A DNA stretch of 64,000 nt from NCBI RefSeq assembly GCF_011386835.1, contig NC_088798.1, positions 6,758,001-6,822,000 on the forward strand, in the 5' to 3' direction. The notes beneath the pieces were generated by a model. The model saw nothing but the letters and a program-made list of their open reading frames with translations. It did no database searches and had not been told where the DNA came from. The DNA is from Chrysemys picta bellii (taxonomy: Eukaryota > Chordata > Testudines > Emydidae). Both the position numbers and the translations under genes were made by a program. Every line of letters begins with the position of its first letter. Position 1 is the first letter of the stretch. Shown here piece by piece: positions 1 to 10,029 of this stretch.

Positions 1-121
1 GACTTGACTCCTACGAGCCTTTGTTACACTGCCAACCCAACTCACTCGAGTCTTAGATTTCCCCCCAGAAAGGTATGTCCTGTACTGCCCAGCCCTCTCC
101 CGGACAATACTAGTTCATATA

Positions 122-227
122 AAAAGAACAGGAGTACTTGTGGCACCTTAGAGACTAAACTAAAGGTGCCACAAGTACTCCTGTTCTTTTTACGGATACA
201 GACTAACACGGCTGCTACTCTGAAACC
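122..227 (-). mobile_element. Palindromic retroposon copy A (probably Penelope-like)
   Basis: A short insertion between imperfect direct repeats AGTTCATATA (112-121) and AGTTTATATA (228-237). It contains a perfect 29-bp inverted repeat (arms 121-149 and 163-191) around a 13-bp spacer, followed by an end that reads, on the minus strand, as a CCGTGTTAGTCTG-type motif. The same end and core recur at 4.7, 9.0, 42.9 and 45.8 kb. The long duplication suggests target-primed reverse transcription. Assignment to Penelope-like elements, which are known for inverted terminal repeats, is inference; no protein domain is present. Confidence 0.6.
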
Positions 228-237
228 AGTTTATATA

Positions 238-1268
238 AAGTCCGTCGTTTCATCAATAGAAATAATGTGTGCACATCTTGTAACGCCATATGGAGTTTCC
301 CAAACACTTCAGTTTAAACACACCGGAATAGACCAAACAATAAAACAGGTTTATTAACTACAGAAAGAGAGAGATTTTGAGCTAGTACAAGTAATGAGGC
401 ATAAAAGTCAGAACTGGTTACAAGAAAAATAAAGATAAAACACCACTTGTGCCTAATTTCACAAATTATGTGAAACTCAAGGCAAAGTTTTCTCGCCACA
501 TGTGCTCAGCATTCCTACTGACCAAACTTGTTAGGTCAGGATCCCATCTCCAGTTCCATGGCTGCTTCCTTTGTCCCTTCTGGTGCAGTGAATCGTTGGG
601 CAGAGAGAGAGAGGAGGAGGTGCCTTGAGGCGTTTGTCCCTGCTTTTTATAACGTCAGTCCCCCTCTTGGAAAACATTTCCAGCTGAGATTCAGGAGACG
701 GAGAAGGAAGGGAAGGGATGTTCCTTGATGCTTTTTCCTCATCTGGTGGAGCTTCTTTTGTTTCCCTTCCGGCTTGTTGGCTCTGTTTACTGCTTCAGTG
801 CAAATTAAGCAGAGCACACAGTCCTTTGTTTGAGACAGGCCTCTTTGGCTATTTCTCTGTTTGGAACGTGTGTTAAGATCATCATACGGGAATCTTATAA
901 CTTCACATGTAGCCACACGCATTTTATCAGGACAATAATGACCAGAAAATGATGTACAAAGATTATTACAGTAGTGTACAGGGTACATTCTGTCACAACA
1001 GCGTAAAAGGGGGATTGGGGATAAGGACCATTACTGTCAAAGAATGTGAAGAGCGACAAGGAGCTTTGTGGATTCAGCAGTGGCATGTTCCCTGGTTAGG
1101 CCTGGTTACACCATAGTGGTGACAGGAAAGGAGTAATGATAACAATCTATTGTTCACGTGGGGAAAAGAGCACTTATCCCATGGTGGTTATCCCCTTGGG
1201 AGTAGAAGGAAAGTTTAGATGACAGTGAGTAAAGATAGTAAAGTCTTTGCCTTACTCAGTAATGTTAG
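238..1268. other. No gene recognised; apparently single-copy DNA
   Basis: Only short chance frames occur here. I see no splice-bounded exon, RNA gene or clear repeat. A purine-rich patch near 600-620 (GAGA-type) and a weak promoter-neutral AT background are the only visible structure. Confidence 0.5.
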
Positions 1269-1997
1269 GAACAGACTGGACCCCATTCCCCTGGAGTAAA
1301 AAGGGAAGATGATGGGGGAAGGGACTCCAACTGGTGCATCTGCGCAAAAAGCTCATGTGTAGACCCTCCAGGGTGTTCTCCAGGTCCCATATGGGATATC
1401 CCTAGATATAAAGTAACAAGCTCGGAAAGCTGTGACACACTGAAGCACTTGAGGGGAGGAGGAAAAGGTGAGAAGCAGGCAGTGAAGCTGGAGTGTAGGT
1501 CAGGGACACCTAGAGGAGAAGGAAGGCAAGCCCTGGGTAAGGCTCGAGATGGAGAACGAGCTGAAGAGAGAGAGAAGGGTCCTGACAAGGGAGCCTTAGT
1601 GCGTGAACCTAACCCAATAGTCTCAAACCAGGGGCTAGATAAGCCAGGGGAAGAGAGGGATTCCGAAATTGTGGATCTAGAGGGCCGGTTCACATGGGTA
1701 GATATAAGCCCAGAGCCAATTAAACTGGGGGGAAGACCATGTGATTGGTGCGATGACCTATGGGCCGAGGCAGTGCTGTGGGGAAAACCTCCACCCTCAA
1801 AATGTACTTTTTGTGGGTGGAAGGCCAGAGACGCTGCCTGGTGGTACATGGAAGGCCATCCCCAAAGGGCCCGGGAGTCCTCAGTAGAATGCCAACCCCA
1901 TAAAGAGGGTAGGGCCTGGGCAGCAAAGAAGACCTTGTCAGGAGACAAGAAAATAAGGGGGGAGTTGTGTGACTGGGTGCTATCAGCAGCACCCTGA
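1269..1997 (+). pseudogene. Uncharacterised Cys-rich ORF, possibly a retroelement remnant
   Basis: A frame open for about 242 codons lies between an in-frame TAG at 1266-1268 and a TGA after 1997. No ATG near its beginning is convincing, so it may be an exon or a fragment. Its first half is charged and rich in Gly, Arg, Lys and Glu. The second half has two cysteine pairs, Cys-Asp-Trp-Cys (about 1740-1751) and Cys-Thr-Phe-Cys (about 1803-1814), separated by 17 residues. Next comes a Trp-rich stretch, GWKARDAAWWYMEGHP, and a conserved-looking basic tail. The C-x2-C-x17-C-x2-C spacing looks like a zinc ribbon. I cannot assign the family; a gag-like or other retroelement protein is one possibility and a chance frame is another. 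Coding status is unproven. Confidence 0.3.
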
Positions 1998-2079
1998 TCC
2001 GGTGTGACTGTGAAACCACACAAACTGGCCAGGCAGTGCGGTTCATCGGGTAGTGACAGAGACACCCTGTGACAGGGAC

Positions 2080-2840
2080 CTAAGCCTGTAGGCGTAGTAC
2101 TGCTGTATTGGGGGGGAGGCAAAGCGAGGGGGCGCACGCATTCTCGTGCATGCTGAAGCCAGTTCCCTTGGCTCCTTGGCTCTCTCCCCCTGCCTGAAGT
2201 GGTACCTGGGCTGCTGGGGTGGGGTATGGGACGGGCTGGCTTAATGGCGGTGCCCCAGCTGCTGCTCTCTGCTGTGGCGACCTGAGCACGGGAGCTGGGG
2301 CCACTCTGGCACCAACGGCGGCAACGCTGTGGCTGCGTGGTGCCTCCCTGTGCTTCTGCGGCCGCCTCCCTGCTAGGGCTGCTGCTGCTGAGGGGATGCC
2401 TCATGCTGGAATCCTGCTTCCCCCACCCCATTCCCATATCCCCTTCTCTTCCCCATCCCATCCCCTTTCCCTTCCCTACTGCCCCGCCCCATCCCCCTCT
2501 CCCCACTCCCACATCCCCTTTTCTTCCCCCTGCCCTATCCCCCCCTTCCCCACTGTCTCTTCCCCCAGCCCCAGACCACCCCACCCCCTTGCTCTGCCCC
2601 CCTATGGGTACTCACCGTTGTACAGGAAACAAGTGGGCACTAGGACCTAGGAGGTAGCATCCCTGCCCTGGCCGGGGTGGGGGGTAGGGGGTAGGCACAG
2701 TGTGGCAAGGACAGAAACCACCCCCGCCCCCCTGCACGAGCAGAGCAAGCCCTGCAGGGCAGCTCGGTGCTTGCAGAAATCGGGGTGGGGGGGAGTGGCA
2801 TGTGACCCCACTTGCCCCCCCCATGACTTACCTCTGTTTG
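2080..2840. repeat. GC-rich, strongly C-biased low-complexity tract
   Basis: From about 2400 to 2600 the plus strand is almost pure pyrimidine, with degenerate CCCCATCCCCTTTCCC-like units. On either side there is GC-rich, CTG/GCC-rich sequence. The bias creates long spurious frames on both strands. No protein or RNA gene is supported. A decayed minisatellite is the simplest reading. Confidence 0.6.
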
Positions 2841-3034
2841 GGAGGGCAATACCCCCCTGCACCCTGTCCCAAACTATGTCCATGCCTAAGCATGGTCTTA
2901 AATGTAAGTGCTTTTCTTGAATATTTTGACTAGAGATGGATTTAAGCACATGTCTAAGTGCTTTGCTGAACTGAGGGCTGAAGGGCGTGATCCTGAAAGC
3001 CCACAGCAATCAAGGGGCGATGCTTTTGTCCAGC

Positions 3035-3143
3035 ACAAGTGATAGGGCTTGATACATGGGTAGCTGGATGAAATTCTGTGTTACATGGGAGCTCAGACTA
3101 GATTATCATAATGGTCTCTTCTGGCCCTAAAACCTATGACTCT
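3035..3143 (+). repeat. LINE/CR1-type 3' tail, old
   Basis: The phrase running from CTCAGACTAGATTATCATAATGG to AAAACCTATGACTC resembles the 3' end of amniote CR1-related LINEs (…GACTAGATGATC…GGTCCCTTCTGGCC…CTATGA). It is diverged and 5'-truncated, and no coding part remains. Confidence 0.55.
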
Positions 3144-4070
3144 TTCCACAGATTTCAATGAGCTTTAGAGCAGGCCTTAAAATCTAACGTCCTCTCTTTT
3201 GTCCAAGTGTCTGAGCAACATGTTGCTTGCTTATGAATGACTTGAGCTGAAAAAAAATTATGCGAGTTTATGTGGCTGCTTTGTCAGACGTGAAACAAAA
3301 TGTCCAGAAGGATGCTGCCAAGATTGAGTGTGTGGAAATACTCTGGAATTTATTTATTATTGTTTTTTAAAGGTATCTCTGGCCAACACCTGCTGGGACA
3401 TTTCACAAGGAGAAGATATTTTCTTATGCGTCTCACGTGTCTGAGAATTAACATTTTTTTTCTCCCGAGCTAATGCCAGGGAAATGCATTTATTTTTAAA
3501 ACGAGGCGCAAACCAGCAACATTTTATTGGAACACTCTACATACAAGTTGGCCTCTGAGCCACATTTCTTTCAGGCTGCACTGTGCCAGGAACATAGACC
3601 ACCGTCTTTTATTTCCAGTTTCCAACGGAGATAGCCAGAAAAAGAAAATTAAAAATCAAGCTTTTCTTTTTTGTATTTCGGCGACCCTGATGTGGTTGCT
3701 GAGGCATGGCTTAGAAACACAAACGGTACGGCACATATGGAAGTCTACTGACGAGGCAAACCCAGTCCTAAAGCAACATGTTCACTCGGAAAAATTTATG
3801 TTCATGCTAAAGGAGCAGTGTAGTAATCAGTTTCAGTGGAAGTGAAAGGAATGCATTGGAGATGGAGAGGACTTTCTCCCCGGGATGTGAGTACAGGAGC
3901 TCCGTTAGACGCTTTCGCCTGGAGTTGCAAAAAGGCAGCTGCCTTTATTTGAAGGTGCAAATGGGGCTTCCAAAAAATTGCATCTGCATTTTTTTCAGGC
4001 ATGTGCACGTGCCCGTAATGCTGGCAGATGGGTGGCCACTTACCTGATCATCAGGCATAAATCATGTTGT
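3144..4070. other. No gene recognised; single-copy, possible conserved noncoding DNA
   Basis: This stretch has balanced composition, no recognisable repeat and no sustained frame. The part at 3230-3700 is AT-moderate with homopolymer runs and contains motifs such as CACGTG-like CTCACGTGTC (3433-3442). Being free of repeats in a repeat-dense window makes it a candidate conserved noncoding element, but conservation cannot be judged from one sequence. Confidence 0.25.
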
Positions 4071-4071
4071 T

Positions 4072-4328
4072 AGCTGTTTAGTGATTAGGGTGCTGCTGTG
4101 CGACCTGGAAGATTTGGATTCAATTCTTTGCTCTGCCACAGATGTCCTGTCAGACCGATAGCAAGGGACTTAGGCTCACTTTGCCTAAGTTCCCCATTTT
4201 ACAAATGGGGATAATAGCACTTCCCTGCTTTTACTGGGGTGCTGTGAGGATAAAGGCATCAAAGATTAGGAGATGTTCAGATACTCTGGGAACAGGTGCC
4301 ATATAAGCACCTACAATAGATAGCTACT
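4072..4328 (+). repeat. MIR-like tRNA-derived SINE
   Basis: It has the MIR order: a tRNA-like head (TAGTGATTAGGGTGCTG), TTTGGATTCAATTC, CTCTGCCACAGATGTCCTG, a core ending in CCCCATTTTACAAATGGGGATAATAGC, and a tail with GTGCTGTGAGGATAAAG and CCATATAAGCACCTA. It is old and diverged, and its orientation is plus. Confidence 0.8.
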
Positions 4329-4694
4329 CATATTAACAGGAACAAAAACGGATTTCTTGATTTTTGTTCACATCTGGGCCTGCGTACAGATGTCTAACAT
4401 ACGGGTACATTTGTTAAAAGGCTGAAGTCCAAATTTGCATCTGCATTATTTTGCTCATGAACTGAGTTGCCTCTTGCACCTCCGCCTTTTGGGATTTACA
4501 AATGTGGAGCTGGAGGCGGAAGCTGTCAGCTGTGTGTCTGCAACCAATGATGGGGGCAGAAATTCAATTTAAAGTATGAGGATGCCACGAGAAGGAACCT
4601 GCCCTTTGCATGTTTGGCCCCATATCTACCCGTACACGGGCTGCCATTAAAAAGTCAGCCTTTGCCAACTGATTTGAGACACCACCATTTTTAT

Positions 4695-4808
4695 AAAAAG
4701 CAACAGAGAGTCCTGTGGCACCTTTAAGACTAACAGATGTATTGGAGCATAAGCTTTCGTGGGTGAATATTCTCTGTTGCTTTTTACAGATCCAGACTAA
4801 CACGGCTA
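4695..4808 (-). mobile_element. Palindromic retroposon copy B (probably Penelope-like)
   Basis: Flanked by an exact 12-bp duplication CACCATTTTTAT (4683-4694 and 4809-4820). The copy has 15-bp inverted arms AAAAAGCAACAGAGA (4695-4709) and its complement (4771-4785). Between them is the family core AGCATAAGCTTTCGTGGGTGAA. The right end is the family terminus read in reverse (…AGACTAACACGGCTA). Confidence 0.7.
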
Positions 4809-5028
4809 CACCATTTTTATGCATGTTTAAAGAAAAAGAAAATTTAGAACTAATCAAAAAAGGTTAACAATTATTTCCTGCTCATTTTAAAATGTGATGA
4901 TTATTTTAAGTACACAACGAATCCCATTGGAAAGTCATTTCTGCTGTTTCTATCTAGGGCCCTGATCTGCCGTTAAGAAGCACCTCCGTGCAGGATTGGT
5001 GTCTCAGAAATGATTGCTTTTCATCTAA

Positions 5029-5314
5029 GGCCTTGGCTACACTTACCCGGTAGTTCGGCGGCGAGCGATCGAACTTCTGGGTTCGACTTATCGCGTCTAG
5101 TCTGGACGCGATAAGTCGAACCCGGAAGTGCTCGCCGTCGACTGCGGTACTCCAGCTCGGCGAGAGGAGTACCGCGGAGTCGACGGGGGAGCCTGCCTGC
5201 CGCGTGTGGACCAAGGTAAGTTCGAACTAAGGTACTTGGAACTTCAGCTACGTTATTCACGTAGCTGAAGTTCCGTACCTTAGTTCGAATTAGGGGGTTA
5301 GTGTAGACCTGGCC
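5029..5314 (+). mobile_element. Harbinger-like MITE, 286 bp, copy 1
   Basis: Terminal inverted repeats GGCCTTGGCTACACT / AGTGTAGACCTGGCC are flanked by TAA on both sides (5026-5028, 5315-5317), the 3-bp TWA target expected of PIF/Harbinger elements. Inside are a GC-rich region with GTCGAC sites, a near-perfect hairpin GGTTCGACTTATCGCGTC… (about 5089-5124) and a second hairpin around ACGTTATTCACGT. It has no coding capacity. Many intact CpGs and near-identity to the inverted copy at 41137-41422 point to recent insertion. Confidence 0.8.
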
Positions 5315-5317
5315 TAA

Positions 5318-6057
5318 GAAATATCACTGCTCCTGGAGTTTATTGTATTTGTTTTATACATATGACTATTTACATGTCTCTTTCAATGCATAATTTGTTG
5401 ATTTCACCACATTTAAAGAGACAGCTATTTATTTTTTTAAATAGTTTTGGAAGCCTGATGGTAACCATGTCAATCCCGTGGCTAAAGATTTTTATTTAGA
5501 GCGTTGTAGATCAATGGACAATGTTCAGAATATGTTACAATGGGGCCTGTGTTAAGGATTTGTCAAGATTTCCATTATAAACTTCTATTTTCAAGGGTTT
5601 ATAACTCAGTCGTAAAAATTCATTCCAGGCTGAAACTTGGCAAACAAAGTATCAACCCAGGAGAGTTTTTCTTTTACCAGATTTGCTTTAATGCTTTAAA
5701 CTGATTTGTCCATTTTAAAATTATATGCGTGCTTTAGTTTATAGACTTTCTGTGTATACATGGTGTGTGCGCATGCGTTAACACAAACTCCATCCCTAGT
5801 GCTGAATTTGAAAGGAACTGACACAGCAAGCCCAGAGGTGCCAGGGCTATGAACTGCCAATCCTAGAGGAGCCCGGGCTCAGTCCCGACAAGCCCTGGCA
5901 CAAATTAAGCCCTGTCCATGCCATACAAAACACGATGCTCAAGGAACATTGAATGTGCCAAGTGAAGCACTGAACAAGCCACAAAATGGCTAAACTTGGG
6001 GTTATACATTCAGCCTTAACTCTGACCCTTTGAGCATAAGCATTACAATGCCATCTT
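5318..6057. other. No gene recognised
   Basis: AT-rich, apparently single-copy sequence with only short chance frames. No repeat boundary is clear between the Harbinger-like copy and the palindromic repeat that starts near 6058. Confidence 0.5.
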
Positions 6058-6535
6058 GGGGCCAGATCCTCTACTGGTATGAACAGGTGACTTCAATGGC
6101 GCTGCAGTAGAATCTCAGAGTTACGAACCCCACAGGAATGGGAGTTGTTTGTAACTCTGAAATGTTCATAACTCTGAACAAACCATTATGGTTGTTCTTT
6201 CAGCAAGTTTACAACTTAACATGGTCTTAATACAGCTTTGAAACTTTACTGTGCTGAAGAAAAATGCTGCTTTTAACCATCTTAACTTAAAGGAAACAAG
6301 CACAGAAACAGTTTTCTTACCTTCTCAAATCTTTTTTTTAAACTTTCCCCCCCTTTTTTTTTACGTTTAACACGGTACTATACTGTATTTCCTTTTTTTT
6401 TGGTCTCTGCTACTGCCTGATTGCACACTTCCAGTTACAAATGAGTCGTGTGGTTGACCGGTTGGTTCATAACTCTGGTGTTCGTAACGCTGAAGTTCTA
6501 TTGTAGGTTGATTTGCACCAGCTGAGGATCTGGCC
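6058..6535. repeat. Palindromic GGCCAGATCCTCAGC repeat split by a Tigger-like element
   Basis: The left half begins GGCCAGATCCTCTACTGGT; the right half ends, inverted, in the same terminus (CACCAGCTGAGGATCTGGCC). The halves are separated by the 389-bp element at 6115-6503. Removing that element restores an order matching the uninterrupted copy at 21849-21922 (…CAATGG.GCTA.G.TGATTTGCACC). The family is an old, short, foldback repeat with about ten copies in this window. Confidence 0.65.
6115..6503. mobile_element. Tigger-like (Tc1/mariner) non-autonomous element
   Basis: Terminal inverted repeats CAGTAGAATCTCAGAGTTACGAAC and its complement GTTCGTAACGCTGAAGTTCTATTG have the CAGTAGAA.CTC start typical of Tigger elements. 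The right flank is TA and the left flank is TG (likely a decayed TA). A second inverted segment, TTCATAACTCTG, lies inside each end. The interior is AT-rich with T/C runs near 6330-6410. No transposase frame remains. Confidence 0.7.
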
Positions 6536-7742
6536 TATTAATTAATTTGATGGTGTGCTATTCTTTCCCTCTGAAGCCTGAGTTATGTGGGAGTCGGATC
6601 CAGCTCCCCTGTGGAAGTCTTTCCATTAACTCCAGTGGGAGTTGGATTGGATCCCCAGAGTACAGGCAGTGAAAGAAGCATTGGCATGTAGTAGGTGAGT
6701 CAGGGGACCGCTGGATCACCCCACACACTCCAGCCTGAATTCTTGTTGTGTCTATAATGTTGAAGTCAGTGGGAATTACAGATACTCAGCACCTCTTGGA
6801 AGCATTCAGTCCTTCGCAGGAGTGAACTCTGGCGTCATGGATCCTCAACCTTTGCTTCCATCCATGCAGGAAGCAGGATAGGCTCTTTCTTTGGGATTTG
6901 AGATGCTAGGTTCAGGAACCAGCTACCACAGCAGCTGGTAACCCAGAGCCCCACCTCTGGGGCCAGATCCTGTATCTACAATGACAAAACTGCCATTGAC
7001 TTCAATGGGGACATGTTGTCAGCAGCGCACTGTCGCTGGGGACACATCCTGCTCCTTTGAAAGGACCCAGACCTGGCTGATGGTTGGTGAGCTCAGGCCG
7101 TTCCCGTTGATTTGAATGAGAGTTCTGCCTCTTGCTGCTGCATAATATCCCCCCATGGTTCGTCTCCCCAGCAGCACCCGGATGGCTTTTCAGTGTAGCT
7201 GGCACAGGTCCTGACTCATCCCTGTGGGGTTCCTTTAATTAAGGACGGGAGTTTATTCCCATATATACTATAAATCCAGCATCCGCACAAACCCACTTAT
7301 AAGACATTTCGGAAGGCTCTACTCTCTGTATCTTGAACCTAAGAGAAAAGCAATAAAGAGCCTACATTATACACATGTGCACGCCGAGGGCTGTGGTTAA
7401 CTCCCCTCAGATACATTTCAACCAGGGCTCCTTCATAATGGCCCCCAGAAGACCACTGAAATGTTGACATCCATCGTTTTAAATAGGTTCATTTAAAATA
7501 TAAATCGCATTAGGGCAGATTTGTCCAAAACCAAATACACAAGTGGCATAAATAAAATAAATCAGAGCAGGCTGTGGCTAACCATAAATAGCCAACCTTT
7601 GCTGGCATCCATGCGAAACTGGTGACGCTGCAGCCAGTTTGTTACAAGTTAGCCGCATGGTCAGGGGACTGCCATTTGGATCACCCCGACGGTCAGCTGA
7701 AGGCTCAGTAAGGGATCCAAACGTGTTCTGGCGAGGAAGGAT
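6536..7742. other. No gene recognised; fragments of old palindromic repeats
   Basis: Short phrases such as GGGGCCAGATCCTGTATC (6959 on) and GACTTCAATGGGG resemble half-copies of the palindromic family. A small hairpin GGAACCAGCTACC..GCAGCTGGTAACC lies near 6914-6943. Otherwise I see only non-coding, apparently single-copy DNA. Confidence 0.45.
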
Positions 7743-7849
7743 TGTTCTGTTCTGTGGTTAAGGCATTGGATCTGGACTCAGGAGATCTGCGGTCAGTTCC
7801 TGACTCCCTGTGGGACCTTGGACAAGACACTTATTCAATCGGTGCCTCA

Positions 7850-8598
7850 GGGCTTGTCTACATGGTGTAACAATATGCACTCGAGGGGTGTGCTTGCTAA
7901 TTCACACCCATGCGTTGTGCACTAACTGGCCACGTAGACCATGCTGGCGTGAATTAAAAGTTGCCTCGTGTATTAATGTAGTGGTATTTCATACATAGGA
8001 TAGATCAGGGGTCGGCAACCTTTCAGAAGTGGGGCGCCGAGTCTTCATTTATTCACTCTAATTTAAGGTTTCGCGTGCCAGTCATACATTTTTATGTTTT
8101 TAGAAGGTCTCTTCCTCTAAGTCTATAATATATAACTAAACCATTGTTGTATGTAAAGTAAATAAAGGTTTTTGTAACGTTTAAGAAGCTTCATTTAAAA
8201 TTAAATTAAAATGCAGAGCCCCCTGGATCGGTGGCCAGGACCCAGGCAGTGTGAGTGCCACTGAAAATCAGCTCGCGTGCCGCCTTCGGCACACGTGCCA
8301 TAGGTTGCCTACCCCTGGGATAGATCAAAGCACGCTAGGAATTTTTAGTGCATTGTCGACCTGGACACTTTGTGAGCATTAGGCTAGTGCGAGGTAGATT
8401 TACACCCCATCTCACCACAAATGAAGTGTTTATATAGACAGCCTCCAAATTAGGTTAATCCCATCATGGATTAATCGAATTTGGAATAAAACATTTTTAT
8501 TCTGGAATCAGAACGTGTACACATGGAGTTAATCAGGAATAACTACTCTGCTTTAAATTCACACCTATCTTATTCCAGATTTTCATGTGTAGACTTAC
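7850..8598. mobile_element. TIR element (GTCTACAY family) hosting a hAT
   Basis: The ends GGGCTTGTCTACATGG and (complement of) TAGTAAGTCTACACATG are imperfect inverted repeats like those of the other GTCTACAC-ended elements in the window. Internal AT-rich segments resemble TTAATCCATGATGGGATTAA foldbacks (8456-8475). No clear target duplication survives. The hAT at 8006-8317 is inserted in it. Confidence 0.5.
8006..8317. mobile_element. hAT (Charlie-like) MITE with perfect 8-bp duplication
   Basis: Termini CAGGGGTCGGCAACC and GGTTGCCTACCCCTG are inverted repeats of the hAT type. The flanks are an exact 8-bp duplication GGATAGAT (7998-8005 and 8318-8325). It carries GCGTGCC and CTCGCGTGCCGCC subterminal motifs and an AT-rich middle with no transposase frame. 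A sister copy is at 34496-34790. Confidence 0.9.
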
Positions 8599-8782
8599 TA
8601 AGTGCCTACCACAATGTGTCTCCGGTCATTGCGGGGGCCTCTAGGCGACTGTAATACTCTTACTAATAGTAATGAAATCTTTATTGTTATTTATGACTTG
8701 TTAAGTACCGACAGTGAACTCAGCTCTGCACAGACAGCAAGTTAAGAAAGTCATTAATAAGAGGCAGGTTCAGAATGAAAAA

Positions 8783-9336
8783 TAGAGTGGGTCAACAATT
8801 TTTCACCAAAATGTTTTTTTGGGGTTGGGAAAATGGCTCTTTGACGACATGGGATTTTTCACAATAAAATTTTCTCTTTTTGTTGAATTTTTTCAGACTT
8901 TTGTAAAAAAAAAAAATACAAACAAAAATCTGAAAAAATGTCAATTGTCACTTGTCTAAAATGGAAACCCTGTCAGATTTTGGTTGTAATACCTATAGAT
9001 ATATAAAAAATCAAGTATCAGGGGGTAGCCGTGTTAGTCTGTATCTACAAAAACAACAAGGAGTCTGGTGGCACCTTAAAGACTAACAGATTTATTTGGG
9101 CATAAGCTTTCGTGAGTAAAAACCTCACTTCTTCGGATGCATAGAGTGAAAGTGCCACCAGACTCCTTGTTGTTTTTATAAAAAATCAAATCAGTTTTGG
9201 TCTTTGCGTTTTTTCTCAATAACCCCTCCCACCCAGCCCGGCCAAGTCCGTGAAAGCTGTAGCCAAAAACGTTTTTTTTTTTTCATTTTCATCTAAATTT
9301 TTCATGGAGAACCCAATCAATTTTTGACCCATTCTA
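8783..9336. mobile_element. AT-rich hAT-like element (CAGAGCTGGTCA family) with nested retroposon
   Basis: The ends TAGAGTGGGTCAACAATTTTT and the inverted CAATTTTTGACCCATTCTA flank a region made of AAAATTTTTC/GAAAAATTTT words. The element is split by the palindromic retroposon at 9015-9176. The 8-bp flanks are poorly preserved, so family membership rests on the termini and composition. Confidence 0.5.
9015..9176 (+). mobile_element. Palindromic retroposon copy C (probably Penelope-like)
   Basis: Flanked by an exact 13-bp duplication TATAAAAAATCAA (9002-9014 and 9177-9189). It starts with the family terminus GTATCAGGGGGTAGCCGTG, continues through the core ATAAGCTTTCGTGAG and CTTCTTCGGATGCA, and ends with a 26-bp inverted copy (9152-9177) of its own segment at 9049-9074. 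Confidence 0.8.
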
Positions 9337-10029
9337 AAAGGGAAACCAGAAAGGGGTGTGCTATGTATTGTAACATTAAGAGTCTTTTGCTTCTTCCTCT
9401 GCCGTTGATGGGAGCATTGATTTTAAATACCTGAAATGTGGTGGTGTCTTCTTGTACTTGAGGCCAAAGATTTAACAGGACGGGGAGAAATTGAGTTGTT
9501 TTAGGAGGTGTTTCATTTTCCTATTTAACAAAACAGTATCGCTGCGGCTTTTTCAAAGAACAACGTGACTGAAGTGGTATAAGCCAGGTTCGCCTCTTGG
9601 TGAATGTGAGTGAGGTCTGATTGAAACTGAAATAAAATTTGCACACATTCCTCTGCATTAAAGAAGGGTCAAAGACTATGCATCAAGGTGCACAAGATAG
9701 CTGAGCCTAACCTCATGAAAGACACAAAGGGAATTCCTAAGTTGCCGACAGAAAGGTCTTTGCAGTCTGCCGGGAGCCAAATGCTCCTGCTGGAAAAATA
9801 AGAAGCCAGGTTTGAAGTCTGGATCCAATGAATGGCCATCCAAAGAAGAGCACAGGGCAAGGGTATACAATGAGGAAAGATAAACAGCGTCCCTCTGAGT
9901 GATACATTCTGGCTTATTAGGCAAACCTAGTGCTGAAGATCGGGGGTGGGGGTGGGGGGGGGCGTTAGATTGCTGCTTTTGAGGGAAATGGCTGTGAAAG
10001 GGTTAACAATTCAAACTAAACGATGTGAG
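9337..10029. other. No gene recognised
   Basis: Apparently single-copy DNA with a G-run at 9943-9963. Only chance frames are present. Confidence 0.5.

Larger units (their letters stand above)
7743..8670 (+). repeat. MIR-like SINE split by a nested insertion
   Basis: The 5' part is at 7743-7849 (GTGGTTAAGGCATTGGATCTGGACTCAGGAG…CGGTGCCTCAG). A 3' part follows at about 8599-8670 (AGTGCCTACCACAATGTG…GGGGCCTCTAGGCGACTGTAATAC). The 750 bp between them belong to a TIR element that itself holds a hAT. Confidence 0.7.

Noticed and set aside
4..357. 117-codon plus-strand frame at the window start
   Set aside because: It crosses the palindromic retroposon and its arms, so the frame is a by-product of that repeat.
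1265..2584. 439-codon minus-strand frame
   Set aside because: It arises from the C-rich tract and the opposite strand of the Cys-pair ORF; composition is low-complexity and no domain is recognisable.
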